Source: Brachynemurus nebulosus
Taxonomy: Eukaryota; Arthropoda; Insecta; Neuroptera; Myrmeleontidae
Reading direction: 5' to 3'
NCBI GenBank assembly: GCA_035578155.1
Contig: JAPWDM010000005.1
Span: 46,712,954 to 46,776,953, forward strand
Length of the DNA stretch: 64,000 nucleotides
Below are positions 32,522-46,005 of this stretch, piece by piece. The notes under the pieces are model-generated. The model was given only the letters and a program-made list of their open reading frames with translations. It was not told where the DNA came from and made no database searches. The position numbers and the translations under genes are program-made. Position 1 is the first letter of the stretch; each line of letters starts with the position of its first letter.

Positions 32522-33927
32522 CCCTAGAATCATACGTGGGTACTCGTCAAATTGACGACCAAACTTCTCTAACTGCTCCAGTACTACAACTTGTCGTTGC
32601 TTGTCTGTTCTAAAACTTTTGGTATCCAATTTATTTGTTATGATAATACAGAAGACGTATTAATTTTGTATATAGTTGCTGTCGTTATGCTTATATTAAA
32701 ATAGTATACGTCAATTTGACGACGATGTATGATTAACATATGTTTTTTTTTAAGATTTTGTACTTTACATATAAAAGTTTTTCTAATTTTTCTAAAATTT
32801 ATTAAAGATATGGATGTTATAAGTAATTTATTCAATGATAATGATAATTGTGAAAGATGACTACAGCTGTTTGACTTATAGAGAGGACATAATAACGTTT
32901 TAATATATCGAATCGAAAACCAAAGAATGAGTTTCAAGTGACTTAATAAAAGATTAGCAATTCATTTTGTTGAAAATATTTGAATTTTTATAATTTTTTG
33001 AGATCTTATGCGAAAAATTACTAACAAATTTTAGAAAATTTACAAATGTACCTAATGAGGAAATAACTACATATCTACGGGAATATTTATGACCGACAAA
33101 TTTCACATTCTGTAAAGTCACACATGTCCACCGACTCATAATAGTTTATAAATTAATTATTTCAAAGACATGTCTTATGACACATAATTGATGTATTTAT
33201 CTATTTTTTAATTTTTATAATGCAAATATGCTTTGATAGAAAGATTAAAAGAATTAATAAACATTTATATTAAAAAATTTTTCCAAATGCAATTTTTTAA
33301 AACATTTTAATCGCTTTTGTAGTACTGCTATGTAAAAAAAATGTTTTTTACAAATAAACTCTAAAATTCTTCGTAAAAGTCCATTCGTCAAATTGACGAC
33401 GATGTATGATTAACGTTCCTCGTCGACCAATGTATGATTCTAGGCAAGTGGTCAAACTAGTATGTCTATCAAACTGTGCCCACTGTAATCAACGAGTGAC
33501 GTAACACAGCTCACATACGATCAAAACACATGATGTATGGACACGAATATACCAATGTGTTAGTATGATATATTGATGATTATATATGCAGTTCGCATAC
33601 ATATAGCATATACTATGATGGCCACCATATGTTACCCCCAGTCAACAATTAAAAATAAATTTATTTATTTTAAGAAAGATATCCCTTTATTTTAAGAAAT
33701 TTTTTATTCAATAGAATTTTTTCACTTAAATACGACACACTTCATATTTTTTTCTATTTAAATTTCACGAGTTGATTAAAAAAACATGATATTTATTATG
33801 ACGTGAACACCACGACGACGGTCAGTAACAGATGAAATTAGTAGTGGTGTACATTGCTACGTATTGCAACTTTTGGATTACACTTTTTTATATGTAGGCT
33901 TGATCTGTCTCATCTGTGATTCTAGGG
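32522..33927. mobile_element. piggyBac-like element, non-autonomous
   Basis: Ends CCCTAGAATCA (32522) and TGATTCTAGGG (to 33927, one mismatch region just inside) are bordered by TTAA at 32518-32521 and 33928-33931. CCCTAGAA ends and TTAA targets are those of piggyBac transposons. Subterminal palindromic blocks of the type CGTCAAATTGACGACGATG with ATGTATGATTAAC occur near 32548, 32710 and 33386. About 1.4 kb is too short for an intact transposase, and no long frame exists; the frames at 32638-32937 and 32954-33139 are not recognisable. Confidence 0.75.
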
Positions 33928-34061
33928 TTAAGTAATGCGGTCACTATAGTTTGGTATAGTTTGAATTCTTTAACAATTCCTAACATTACCAATGGACCCC
34001 TAGTATAAACGATAAAAACGTTTGCATTTTAACATTAATATATAGTATTTCATTAACATTA

Positions 34062-34847
34062 GGCTAAGGTCACATTGGAAGCTGGTACGTACGACTTAAT
34101 TTGTCTGATGTAGTCATGAGACTATTGTCTTCAGATAAAGTGGTCACACTGTTAGCGTATACTTACGTAAATTTATTTCAAAAGTAAATCTGTTAAGAGA
34201 CATTTGTTTCCCGATAACAATATAATTAATTATTATTTGATGAAAAATGCGAATCGAAACTTTTGGGTTTATGAATTACACAATGGAAGATCTATTGGTG
34301 GTGAATTTAGGAAATTATTTCTACACTTAAAAATAGATAAATACAAGTTTTTTTTAATATTTTCGTATGAAGGAAGGAACATTTAATGCTTCCGCAACCT
34401 CTAACCAAAGTTTTCTACAAATTTCTCTGTTATAGTACTCTTTTTTTTATTTGCTTTTCAAATACAAGAATTATAAATTTTTCTATATCCATTTAAATGT
34501 ATCCTTAATATATCAAATAATAAATTTCATTAAATTGTAGTTTGGTAATACAAAAATTGTAACAAATGAAAATATCCGTTAAAATTCAAATAATATTCAT
34601 AAATTGTATTACTTTTACTTAAGTTGCCTATCTTCTTTATCTTCTACACGTACGACTAGTGCGAACAAAAAAAAGACTTTTTGGTTTCAATTTTTAACAC
34701 TGACGACTACGTACATGCGTGCAAGAATAACTCGTATTTAGTGTGACCATCTTCGTTCATTTACATTGTTTGTATTAATTTGACGTATACTTACAAGTAC
34801 GCACGAGCGATTTGTCGTACGTACCCGCTTCCAATGTGACCCTAGCC
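34062..34847. mobile_element. PIF/Harbinger-like MITE
   Basis: Terminal inverted repeats GGCTAAGGTCACATTGGAAGC (34062; first 20 bases given in essence by GGTCACATTGGAAGC) and its complement ending 34847 differ at one base. They are flanked by TTA on both sides (34059-34061, 34848-34850), a target typical of PIF/Harbinger. Subterminal GTACGTACGAC and GTGTGACCA blocks extend the inverted symmetry. No coding capacity. Confidence 0.75.
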
Positions 34848-34850
34848 TTA

Positions 34851-37800
34851 ATGTACGTATATAGTAGATTTCATTAAAACAGTTAAATATAACCAAATAA
34901 ATTGCGTTCTTATTTTATTCAAATTTGAATCGGAAATTATGATGAAGTTATGTGTATCTACGGTACTTACTTTACAAGAAATATTTTCAAAGCCCTCTAC
35001 AACATTGTCAGTTGTAATTAAAGTGAATCCGTATGATATTGTCATCTTCATTTAACCGGTTTTTTGTTTTAAATGCATTAATGTCCGTAATAATTACTGT
35101 GCTTCTATTAAGGAAACAATTTTGTGCTTTTAGAGTTTGAAAAAAAAGCGAATTATGTCTTTCTATTCTTTCTCTTTGTTTACGTGCTTCTGCATCCCTC
35201 GTGCACCTCTTTTGTATTTGTTTGTGGTGGCCAGGGTTGTTGTGGAAAAAGCAATTTAATTGCCGTTTAGATAAACAGCGATTTTTAAAAAATAGTTTTT
35301 AAACTTTTTTTTTTCGTTTAAATATTGTAAACATAGAAAAAGACAATGAGTGCCACGTTTGGTTTTATATAATTTTATGAACTTAAATTTCCATATAATA
35401 CACGTTTTCCGTAATTTAAATTCGCATTTGTTTACTCTTTTTAGAAGCCTGAAGAAACATTTCGAAATTCTTGTAGTTTTGCCAAATCTATCTGTCTGTT
35501 TGTTTGTAAAAACTCCCCATAATTCTTGAATCTTTCGACTGCCACGCTCGTGTAGATTTCGGCTAGAAATGAAAAGATTTTTCATTTTTAAATCACGTTT
35601 GCAAAATATTGAGCTTTAAAGTGAGGTTTCTTTGTTCTTTTACGCGTAACACTTAAACGACTGATAGGAACCCTATCCTAACGTGTCGTGGCTAACACAA
35701 CTGGCGAATTTTTTTTTACAATTGTACGATTATTGAAATGAAAAATGGTCATATTTGTAGGTATAATTTCCAATGTGTTTGTGCTATTAATCACCTAATA
35801 CGAAATCATTCGTAAATTATTACAATCGTATTCATGCATTCACACACGCACAACTCTGCCACCATTTTATTTTACACAACCACCAACACCACCACCACCA
35901 CCACTACCAACATGACGACCATTGAAATCGGCAAAACTAATAAATTTTAATGTATTATTATAACCTCTTGCTGTAGTTAGTACCTAAATCACAAATATAT
36001 TGACACATATTATGATAATAAAGTACATATCGCGTGTACTCTTTCTCAACCTCGTATATCAAAAACTGCATGTTTTAGGACACAAAAAACATTAAATATT
36101 GTATTTATATATATACTTATCTACATATATTTATATATGTAGGTAGCCAACATCAAAGGGTGTAATTAGGATAAATCTTAAGTTCATAATGATGAAAACA
36201 TAGATTTAAATACGTTTTATTTGTTTCTCCAAAAATTGGGACTTTTTAGATACGAGGTTCAGAAAGAGTACGCGCGATATATAGGTGTGCAAGTGAACAT
36301 TATGAATTTTCCACGATGTATCCTAAATCATAACTATCGATACCCAACGTCAAAATTTATATAAAAAAATCGGTCTGGTGTAAGCCGTGCTTGCTCTAGT
36401 ACTTCGTACAATAAGTTGTTTTTAAACATATAGATTTTATATAATAGGATGCTGTAGCAGAGACAATGTTTTATTGCAGACGGATAAGGACGATGTAAGG
36501 ACAAAAGTTGTTTCATACATCGTAAAGAATATTTTTTATTGAAGGACATTGTATCTGAAACTAATGGTTCAGCAGTTATGGTGAAATAAACAATTAATAC
36601 GTTGACAATTATGAGGAGCTATTATTAGTTACGCGATATTTAATACACCAATTACTGTACTACATAAACAAACATAGCTCACTCTCTGTTTAGGCACACT
36701 AGGTAGGTATTACAGTGATCAGGTAATTTGTATGGAATTTTTGACGTGGTCCAACGTTGTGTCGCAGTTCATCAGGCTTCACTTGACGCTGTACAGCGCT
36801 GTGAATCAAAACAAATAACCCCATTAGGGTTAGGGAGATCTCATTCTTAATGGTCGTATTTTTTTTTTCGATTTTTTCTTTGAGTGACAAAAAATGCCCC
36901 TGGAAAAATTATCATGTTAGAGTCCACTATAGGATAATTTTCGAAAATTAGATTTTAAAAAATTTCAAATTTTAGAAGAAATATTTCTACACAATTCATC
37001 AACTTTTTCCCTTTTTGGACGAAAGTCGGAAATCGCCTGTATACATTTAAACAACAATTATTAATATAATAAAAAAAAATAATTAATTAAAAACAATATC
37101 TGGCAACATATGTATTACGTGTATGCATGGATTAGTACGTTGTCAGCTTTCGAAAATATGCATTTGAAACCCCAGATATTCATTTTAGTTTAAATTCACA
37201 TTGCAAATTAAATTCATACGGAAAAAATATATAAACAGATAAACTGCATATAATTTGCCGTCCTGAATGAAATACGCGATGTGTTGAGCCAGCGTTGAGC
37301 TGCGATGAGCCAGTTAGAATCTAGGGGTGGTATTATTGTGTTAATTATTCATAACATAAACATATTTTTGTTGAAAATATATAAAAACAATTAATATATT
37401 GTAAAGTACACTTGGAATAAAAAAAAATATGAGTATGCTACCACACCACACAATTAAAGTGAAAACTTCTAGTACAATCTCGTAACCAATTCGAAGTAAC
37501 ATAAATATGTATGTATATTCTATAGATAGGACTTCTTGAATGAGTCAAAGATATGGATGAGCGTGTGAAGCCAGTAACAAAAATCGAGTTCAAGATTAAT
37601 TACCATCAGGCTAGGACTAGAATACATAAGAAGTCAAATTATGTCCCAGTTTATTAATTCGATTGAAGTATCCATAAGTAACTTAAGTAGGTATATCAGA
37701 AGGTTCGCTTTAAAATAATACAAATACAAAATATAGGTATTTGATACCAATTAAATGCACTTGAAATATGGTTTTAATTGTTTTAATCTTAAAATTTATT

Positions 37801-39143
37801 TTGATTTGTTTTGGTTGTCATAGATTTGTTAATCTTTAGTAATTTGATAAAGTTTAAACTTTAAGAATATGGAAGAAAATCAGTTGTCTCAAAATTTTAG
37901 ATTGGGATATCGCCTTAACAATTCATTTAACGTAGTTGCTCTGAGATAGTCAGGTACAAAAAATCTGAGCAAAAAAATTTTCTTTTATCAAAAATTAAAT
38001 AATGTATTAATATTCTTCAGTTATTATATTTGTATTCCACTTGTTTTTTTGAATTTCCGCGCGCTTATGTTGTAGCAATTTAAAAGAATTGTTGACGAAT
38101 CATTGTAAAAACGTTGTAAAATGATGTTTTTAAATTATATTTAAAAAACGGCGTGGTCAATAATTTTTAGTTCTTATTAAATATGGTTTGTAACTTTGTA
38201 TTAAATAACATATTAAATTTTTATCAAATTCCTTGGACACGTTTTCATTTTATTAAAAAAGAGCTTTCCATAAGAGCTCGTGTTAAAATTACAAAACTTT
38301 GAAATCGTTTTCCTCAAAATTGGGGTGGTCAATTTTTTTTTCGGTAAGAACTCGTATTGTTGGTACTGTATTAAATAAATACCTAGAGAAGTTTCGTCAA
38401 AATCCTTGGAAGAAATCGTTTTATCGACCAACTACCTTAATGAGTAAATTCCTTCCGATTCTTAAAATTCAAATATTCCCGTATTTTTTGAATTCACCGA
38501 TATATCCTACGGTGTCCAATCGATAATAATAAACATAATAAAACTGATCATTTTAAACCGCAATTACAACACCGTGCACACAACATATGCTAAAAATGGC
38601 GTTGTCGGATAAACAACACATTTCTAAATTGTACATGAAAAAAAAAACACAATTACATGACCACAGATACACACATACAACACCACCCCCACCTTTTACC
38701 CCAATCCATCCCGCCTGTGCACTTATCATCAATATCCAGCAACCAGTACTGTTTATGGGTTGATTACGAAAATATATTATGTATAAAATTGAAGTGCTAT
38801 GGATATATGAGATAACAGGTTTGTTCTAATAAACACTAGAATTTCCAGTTCGAGTGCACGTAATGTTGTTTGCAGGTTAAATCAAATTCAATTCAGAACT
38901 TCAATTCGGTATTTAATTTAATTAATTGTTAAGTTGTTCACAAGATGTCTGTATTAAAAAATATAACTTACAAGTTTAATGACCGGCAAATTGTAGGAAA
39001 AACACACAAATATTAAACTATTTGCCGTAGCGATATGGTTACCATTCGGACTAAAATAGTTCATTTTGAAAAAAGCTTTCACTAATTTGAATGTCGCATA
39101 AACACTTTATTATGGTATAATGAATTTTATGGTATCACGAAGT
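34851..39143. other. intronic sequence without a recognisable gene
   Basis: AT-rich; includes a (CCA)-type simple repeat (35879-35925). Positions 38300-38500 resemble part of the 60-140 region in the opposite strand (GAAACTTC blocks). No gene could be supported. Confidence 0.45.
35879..35925. repeat. (ACC)n-rich simple repeat
   Basis: ACCACCAACACCACCACC-type run followed by CACTACCAAC. Confidence 0.85.
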
Positions 39144-39155
39144 TTTCAACTGATT

Positions 39156-39551
39156 GGAATGGAATGGAAGAGAATAGGGTGCGAGCCCCATGGGGGGTCC
39201 GTCGCACATATGCCACTGTATGGGACACTTTGTGCCCCTTGAATGCAAAGAGGGAAGATTCAACGCAAAGCAAGCACTGGTCCCCCTAATAAGTTCTGGG
39301 GTCAGGTGACTCAACCGCGACAAGGCGTCACAGCTGCAAAGAACATGCTGAGAGGATTCCTTCTCTCTACCACATTTCCTGCAGGTTGCGTCTGTGCATA
39401 AGCCCAGTACTTGCAGATGCCACTTGAGCGTATTGTGTCCCGTCAGGAGACCAAACACCTTACGGAGTTGTCCCCTTTCAAGCGACAGATACACTCTAGT
39501 GAGCGATTCGCACGATCGAGTTATAAAATCATGAGCCTGCCTAGCTCCATC
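39156..39551 (-). mobile_element. 5'-truncated LINE fragment (ORF2 C-terminus)
   Basis: On the minus strand the frame encodes the tail of a LINE ORF2: after an RNase H-like end comes LRKVFGLLTGHNTLKWHL and the zinc knuckle CRKCGREKESSQHVLCSC, the usual last domain of Jockey/R1/I-type elements. The fragment (396 bp) is bounded by an identical 12-mer TTTCAACTGATT (39144-39155 and 39552-39563), its target duplication, so it was truncated at insertion. It lacks a poly(A) tail; the 3' end is CATTCCATTCC. It is not the same element as the copies at 13-19 kb and 25-26 kb. The apparent start codon of the open frame lies in the host duplication. Confidence 0.8.
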
Positions 39552-39563
39552 TTTCAACTGATT

Positions 39564-40827
39564 AGTAAAAATATAAAAATTTCTTCACATCAGATAAATC
39601 AGCATTATTAAATGATGATACTAAAACATTAGGAATTTTGCTAGGAACTTAGTTTTTAACAGGTAAGAACGAATTTCATTATTTTACAATACTACTTATC
39701 AAAATAATAATATTAATTTATGCAACAGGTTGTAAAATGAATGTGTCTTTTCACAAATTGTAGATACAGTTATCCAATGAGGATTGCCGAGTTGGGCAAT
39801 TATTACGAGTGAATTAAAAATTAATTCGAGATTAAAATGAAAACAAAAAAATATATTAATAAAAAATGGAAACACAATCCTAAATTACTGAAAGTTTTCC
39901 TATCTAATATCTTAAATTTTTGAAAATATTATAAACTATCTTAAATCTTTGAAAATTATTGAAAACTATCTTAAATTATTGAAAGTAAAAATTCCTAGGG
40001 TTTACGTTTTTGATGTTGGGATCTTTCTGGCATTTTGAGATAAAAAACTTTTTCCATATGGTTTGCTTAAAAGGGTTAAGGTGCGAATGTCTAGAATTAA
40101 ATCTCCAATGGAAGACGAAATTTGAAACTATAAATTCGAATTAGTAATTTTTCTTTGTTGAGACAAAAAAATAATTGGGCGAATACTCATTAAAATGAGA
40201 TGTAATTCGAGTGCTTGTTAGAACAAACCTAAGATTTACAGTTATGATTACCATTAGATGAAAAATTTCAGACAAATTTTTTTTTTTTTTTGATTATTCA
40301 ATACAAGATACAATTTCTGATAAATTTTGCTGATTTTTTCGCTCTGCCTTTTCAGTAATTTTCCCCGCGCAAACAATCCAATTAGAAAAATGACTAATAA
40401 AAAAATAACGTATTCTTTTGTTTCGAATGGGAACATTATACATTTAGATAAAAAACAATATAAAATTTTATTTGTTTTATTTTTAAATTAAACGTTCACA
40501 TATGTATTTCCGTTTCCATACGTACATAGGTATTGTTGGTAGATAGATAAATTTTATCTGATGTATTTATGTCATAATAAGAGATAAAATAAACATAGTG
40601 AATGAGAATGTAACGAAAAAAGATGTCATTATTATGTGTGCTTAACAAATGTTTTTACAAACTATTTAAATTCCACGCTAAGTATTGTTGTAATGGCGAA
40701 AAAAAAATAGATCAGCTTTTATTATATGATAAATAAAAAAGTTCACCAAGTGTGTGTTGGACATTCATTCAGTCAGTGTTCCGTAATCAGTAGCTATAGC
40801 CATTCACATAATTTTCAGGATATAAAA
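39564..40827. other. intronic sequence without a recognisable gene
   Basis: AT-rich; TTGAAAATTATTGAAAACTATCTTAAA-like short repeats near 39915-39985 (blocks of CTATCTTAAAT). Nothing coding. Confidence 0.45.
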
Positions 40828-41639
40828 TCCTTACTAATATTATAAATGCGAAAGTGAGTTTGTATGTTTGTTTGACTGGCTTTCACGCCTCAACAGCTTA
40901 ACCAATCAACTTGAAACTTTGCACAGACGTTGCTTGCGGGCCAGAGACGGTTATAGGCTACTTTTTATTTCGGGAAAATATTTCATTCCCGAGGGAAAAT
41001 GCATTAGATTACAACAGCTGACTATTAAAAAACGGATAAATGATTGCAAACTTTGTATATTGCTAACAGAAGGGATGAGAAAGGACACAAACTACTTTAT
41101 ACCCCGGGAAATTTCCCGTGGGAAATTTTATTCCTGTGAAAAAATATATTTTAAATGAAACAAAAAATTATGATAGACAAATATGACGATATACAGCGAT
41201 AAACATAGGTTATTTTTTATCCCGATGAAATATCTCATTCCCGAGGGAAAATGTATTTAAAACGAAACAATGAAATAACAACTGACTATTAAAAAAAAGC
41301 ATCATTGATTTCAAACTTTGTATATTGTTTACAGAGACGATGAGAAAGGACACAGACTACTTTCTATCCCGGGAAAATATCTAACTCCCGTGGAAAGTCT
41401 TATTCCCGTGGGAAAAAAGAATTATTGATTTCATTTGAACTTGGCATGTTGTTAAAGGAATGTTATAGTCTATTTTTTGCCCGGGGAAAATATTGTATTT
41501 CTGTGGGAAAATTTCAAAGAAAAAAGTAATAATACCTACTCGACGCGTAATAGCGACGTGATGAAAGTTCACTTTATATCTTTTAACTAGATGCCATAAT
41601 TTCAAATTCCAAGCGGGCGAAGCCGCGGGTAAATGCTAG
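40828..41639 (+). mobile_element. non-autonomous Helitron
   Basis: Begins TCCTTACTAATATTATAAAT and ends with a GC hairpin (GCGGGCGAAGCCGCGGG, about 41613-41629) followed by CTAG at 41636-41639. It lies exactly between a host A (40827) and T (41640), the Helitron insertion rule. The interior repeats GGGAAAATATTTCATTCCC-type palindromic blocks about five times. No Rep/helicase sequence; an open frame at 40868-41158 is not recognisable. Confidence 0.8.
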
Positions 41640-42036
41640 TATAGAATACCTATGTAAGTACTATATTTCATATATAGTCGATAATGTTATTTTCACGTGT
41701 GTTTCTATGAGGCTTAATTATGTGATAATATGTGGCGGATTCAAATGCTCGTCATGCGGGGGGGGGGGCGATGACACAAAACAAATCTGTTGACTAAATA
41801 AAAAAAAGTAAAAACAATATGAAATTATTTATTGGGAAAAACTGTATTTGGCCATTCAAAGTAGAAATTATATCTAGTAGAAATTATATCTAGTAGAAAT
41901 TTAAGCTTTAGTGAACAATATCGGCTCTATTTCGATGGGCCACTGATGATAATTTGATTACCTGTCTCTTAAAGTTACTGACCCAACTTATTCGAAATAA
42001 TTTTAGTTTAGAACTTTTAGCAACTGCTGCTATCTG

Positions 42037-42238
42037 TATTATGGGCGCAAGCTCAAAAGACCTCCAGAAACTGAGGTGGGGTGAACACAAATGGTATTAT
42101 TTCCATAGTTACCAACCAAACCAAGCAATTATGCTTTTATATGAGTGAACGAGTAAACTTCTATTTATTAATATGATAGACAAAGATAATTGCAGATGTA
42201 GATAAAAAAGTTCTTTTTAGCTTACGCTCATAATACCT
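42037..42238 (+). repeat. dispersed repeat of about 200 bp, copy 1
   Basis: Nearly identical to 51949-52150 in the same orientation, beginning TATTATGG(G/T)CGCAAGCTC and ending CATAATAC. The flanks differ. Confidence 0.85.
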
Positions 42239-44889
42239 AACCTTTTAAAAATTTTTTTGTAAATTTTAAACAATGTTTAAATATTCCAATAAAACAGCCA
42301 TATCCAAAACTAATGAACGGTAACAGTAAGGGAAAAGGCATACGGGAGTCAAAACCAAATGTGCAGTTTCACATTTGTTTTAAGTAATGAATTTTTGGAA
42401 AAAAATCACCAGTTTTTATGAAAGGTTTTTTTAAAAAATATATTTATTTCTTCCTACGTACGTTTCCAGACCATATAGTCTCTTCATCTGGCAGTTTTTG
42501 GAGAAAAACAACTTTTTAGTAAAATGTCAAATAAAATAATAGTTATTTGTGTATTAAGAGCGCAAAATGGTGGTTTGCTGCTCGATTGAGAATGTTGACT
42601 GTTAATCTCATGAGAGCGGCCAGTCATTTTGTGCTTGAATTACACACAAAATTTTTTCTACAATCTTATAAAAATTTTTTTTTATTTAAAAGATACTTGA
42701 AAAAAGAATAATGGACGTTAATATTTACTTTAATATTATAATTTTTGCAGCTTCAGAAATATCTGGAGGTGTACTTGAGAAATCACTGTCACTATTACAT
42801 ATTTCCATCATATAATTATGTACATATTTTTTTAAATTTTTTTATTCTAATTATTTATTAATTATAGTTATTTATTATTTTTAATTAATATTTTGCAGTT
42901 ATTTTGAAATTTAATAAAATTAATGTTTCACTTGATTACGATAAATATAATAATTTTAGAATCTGTTTATTTATTTGTTACCATAGAAAATATAAACAAC
43001 GCCTACCCGATTTGTAATTAAATATACATTGAGCGAGCGACAAAGTATTACTTTTCCGCTTTAAAGCGCAAAGTAGAAATTTGTTGTTCGGCAACGAGAG
43101 TCTTCGGCCAATAGACATTTTGCGCTCTCTTCACAGAGCGCAAAAGCCTTCTTTCCACTAAGATTGTAGAAGAAATAAATTTCAAACATTCATTGTCACA
43201 TAAATAAAATGATATAGAAATATTTTCATCTTTATAAAAGGATTAACAATTAAAAATTTTTTAGAAACAATAAAAGATTATAGATTTTGTAATAATAAAA
43301 ACTGTTGGAAACATTTTCATCGACTGTTACTGTATACTGTTGTCATATATACATTTGTTTTAATAGTTTTTTTTCCTCAGTAAACGTTTTAATCAATGCA
43401 ACAGTAATGCGTACATACACATCCATAGAATTATTTGTTCAATAATTCAAATGAATATGGAGCGTATAAACTTTGAAGTAAAATATTTCGCAAGTGAGAC
43501 TTAAAAGTCGTTAAAGGAGCCTCAATTTTATTTTTGGAATTATTATGTGAAATTGTTTCTCGAGTTTTTAAACGAAAATTTTTTCCGTTTTCCAGCAATT
43601 TCATTAATGATTTAAACTTGAGTTTTTGGTGAGTGTTTTTCAATATCGAAACATATCTCGGTGCAAACTTCTTTTTGAATTTTACGATAATTTAGCTGCC
43701 TATGTCGATACCTTCAGTTCACGGCTAAACAATGCTATGAATCATTAAACCAACATAATTTTAATTTAAGGTTCCTATACCAAGTGCAAATATCTGTATT
43801 TTTTCAAATTACTTCTTGAAGAAGCCTACTTTAAAAACACTATATGTTTCAAATGAGGTTTAAAAATAAATAATGGTAAAATGAATCTCAACTTCATTTT
43901 ATGAGTGTATAAAATTTTTGCATCTTCACTTTTCAAGATGGGAAAGTGCCCCAACAAATTATGAATTTTTTTTTTTGCTGTATACTAGTTGAGATCTCTA
44001 CACCTGTAGCATGTACATGCAAAATTATATAAGCGTTTCAAGTTCGCACATTTTTCTTCGGAACCCTTTAAATTGATCATTTTATGTGTATCTAGGTATC
44101 CCATAACCAAATTGTGGAATTAATCTTACAACTCGTGTTACATGAAGCCACATATCACGTTGTGTGTGTATTTTACAGTACATATGAGATTGCAATGTTG
44201 ATTACAATACACTAGTTGTGACATGATTGTGACATCCCGTAACGTACCAACGTTGTAACGTAAAACCAGTGTTACCAACTACACTAGCGGAGCTAGAGTT
44301 AGAGTAGTAATAAAGTTAATATTACCAGATAATAATGACATTACAATGTCGAGATAATATTTTGCCGTTTTTTGGCTTCATCGTATGTATTGTGTGTTGT
44401 TGTTTTGTAAAATAACGAAAATGTTAGCTTTGTTAGTGACATAATATAGAATGTTATTATATTTTCATAGACGGGATGATTATAAATTTTATGGACATAT
44501 TTGTACTGAATGTCGTCCATCATGAACTGTGTTGATGCATGAATTATAATATGATGTTACACTGAAAATGCTGTATAGCTCCTGTTACTAAAACAATTTA
44601 GTTAACTTGAAATAGCTGCACTAACAACTTTTTTATAGTTCATGGCAGTATAAATAAAGTCACCGAAGCAAAAAAAAAGTAACTTGTGATAACTTTGTAG
44701 GTTTGAATAAAAAACTTAATTTTAAAACTAACTAAAAACACTTAATTTTTATTTGTTCATCAAATGTGTGATTTCAGCAATTTTTCAACTTTTATATTTT
44801 AATTTTTATTTTGCAAAACTTACAAAAAATTATTTTGTCCATTTTTGAAGAAAATAGAAACATAAAAACTCTGTAACAATAATTTACTT
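42239..44889. other. intronic sequence; weak inverted repeat at 42560-43180
   Basis: TTCTACAATCTTA (about 42655) recurs inverted at about 43162, and GAGCGCAAAATG (about 42560) recurs inverted at about 43127. This suggests an old inverted-repeat element without clear ends. No gene was recognised in the rest. Confidence 0.4.
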
Positions 44890-46005
44890 ACCACTCAAAT
44901 TTCTATACCAAAAGTAGCGAGATCATAGCCGTACTATATCAAAAATAATAAGGTAATAGTGGTTCGATATCAAAAGTTGTAAGATTACAGCGGTTCTACA
45001 CCAAACGTAGTGGGGGAGAGGCTTAATGAATGGGACGATTATTGAATGGGATAAATGAGTTTTAGCTAACCAGGAACCTTTAATGGAAATTTGTATTACA
45101 GTCATTAGGTGTCTTTTATATAACTATTTTTACACGCGATACATGTGCTAACGATTTTCCGTTTGTTTCAACAAAAATTAGGAAATACGATTTTAAATAG
45201 AAAAACGTAACTTTTATTTTTTTATAAATTACTAAATATTCTATGATAACTATTATGCTTAGATTAATTGTATTAGTTGATTATTAAACTGCTTAGTATA
45301 GACTATAATTAAATAAGTATTGTTTGCGCATGGAGGCTATGTATACTTTTATTTCTTGACTTTAACTTGTTACTTGACAAGGAATATTGAATGGGACATT
45401 ATGAATATGACCTTGAATTTTAATCTTGACCTCAAAGTCAAGGTCACCATCGGATGCGCCGTGAAAAATGCTGAGACTTTTGTCCTCATCATTTATCCCA
45501 AAAATGCTCGCCCGTTGAGATTTTTGACCATTTCCATATTTTTACTAACCTATATAAAGCGCATGAATTTTACATTGTATTACATATGTCCCATTCAATG
45601 AGAATAAAATTATTGAATGGGACAAAAATCTCATTTTTTTCAAACAAAAAAATTTACTATTATTTAAAAAGAATAAAATTTTTTTTTAGTTTAAAATATA
45701 AAGTAATGTTTGAAGTATCTTATGCCGCAAGGATTAAAATATTTGATTACTTGGTTTTGAAGTTAAGACGATTTTTAAGAAAAATGTCTCATTCATTAAG
45801 CCTTCCCCCTAAGTCTAGAACGATTTTACACCAAGAGTAGTAAGGTTACAGCGATTTTATACCAAAAATAGTAAAATTACAACAGTTCTGTATCAAAAGT
45901 AGTAAAATCACGGCAGTCACGTATCTATAGTAGTAAGGTGGCAGCAATTCTACACCAAGAGTGGTAAGGTTAGAGCGATTCTAAACCAAAATTAGTTAAG
46001 TTGCA
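44890..46005 (-). repeat. minisatellite, about 31-bp period (family A, opposite orientation), split by an insertion
   Basis: Units of the form GTAGTAAGGTTACAGCGATT plus TTATACCAAAA occur about four times before 45008 and about six times after 45812. The complement of this unit is the CACTATGACCTTACTAC unit of the arrays at 7950 and 49240. A foreign element occupies 45010-45811. Confidence 0.75.
45010..45811. mobile_element. inverted-repeat element inside the minisatellite
   Basis: Ends GGGGGAGAGGCTTAATGAATG (45012; key core GGCTTAATGAATG) and GTCTCATTCATTAAGCCTTC...CCCCC (to 45809) are inverted with one indel and a substitution. The array resumes in register on both sides, showing insertion. 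Internal ATTGAATGGGAC blocks recur (about 45042, 45384, 45612). TA lies next to the right end and near the left end. The interior has CCTTGA/TCAAGG-rich sequence and no recognised protein. Confidence 0.6.

Noticed and set aside
34204..34386. Small open frame inside the Harbinger-type MITE
   Set aside because: Too short, and no transposase motif could be recognised.
45320..45601. Open frame of 93 codons
   Set aside because: It lies in an inverted-repeat element and covers internal repeats; no homology recognised.
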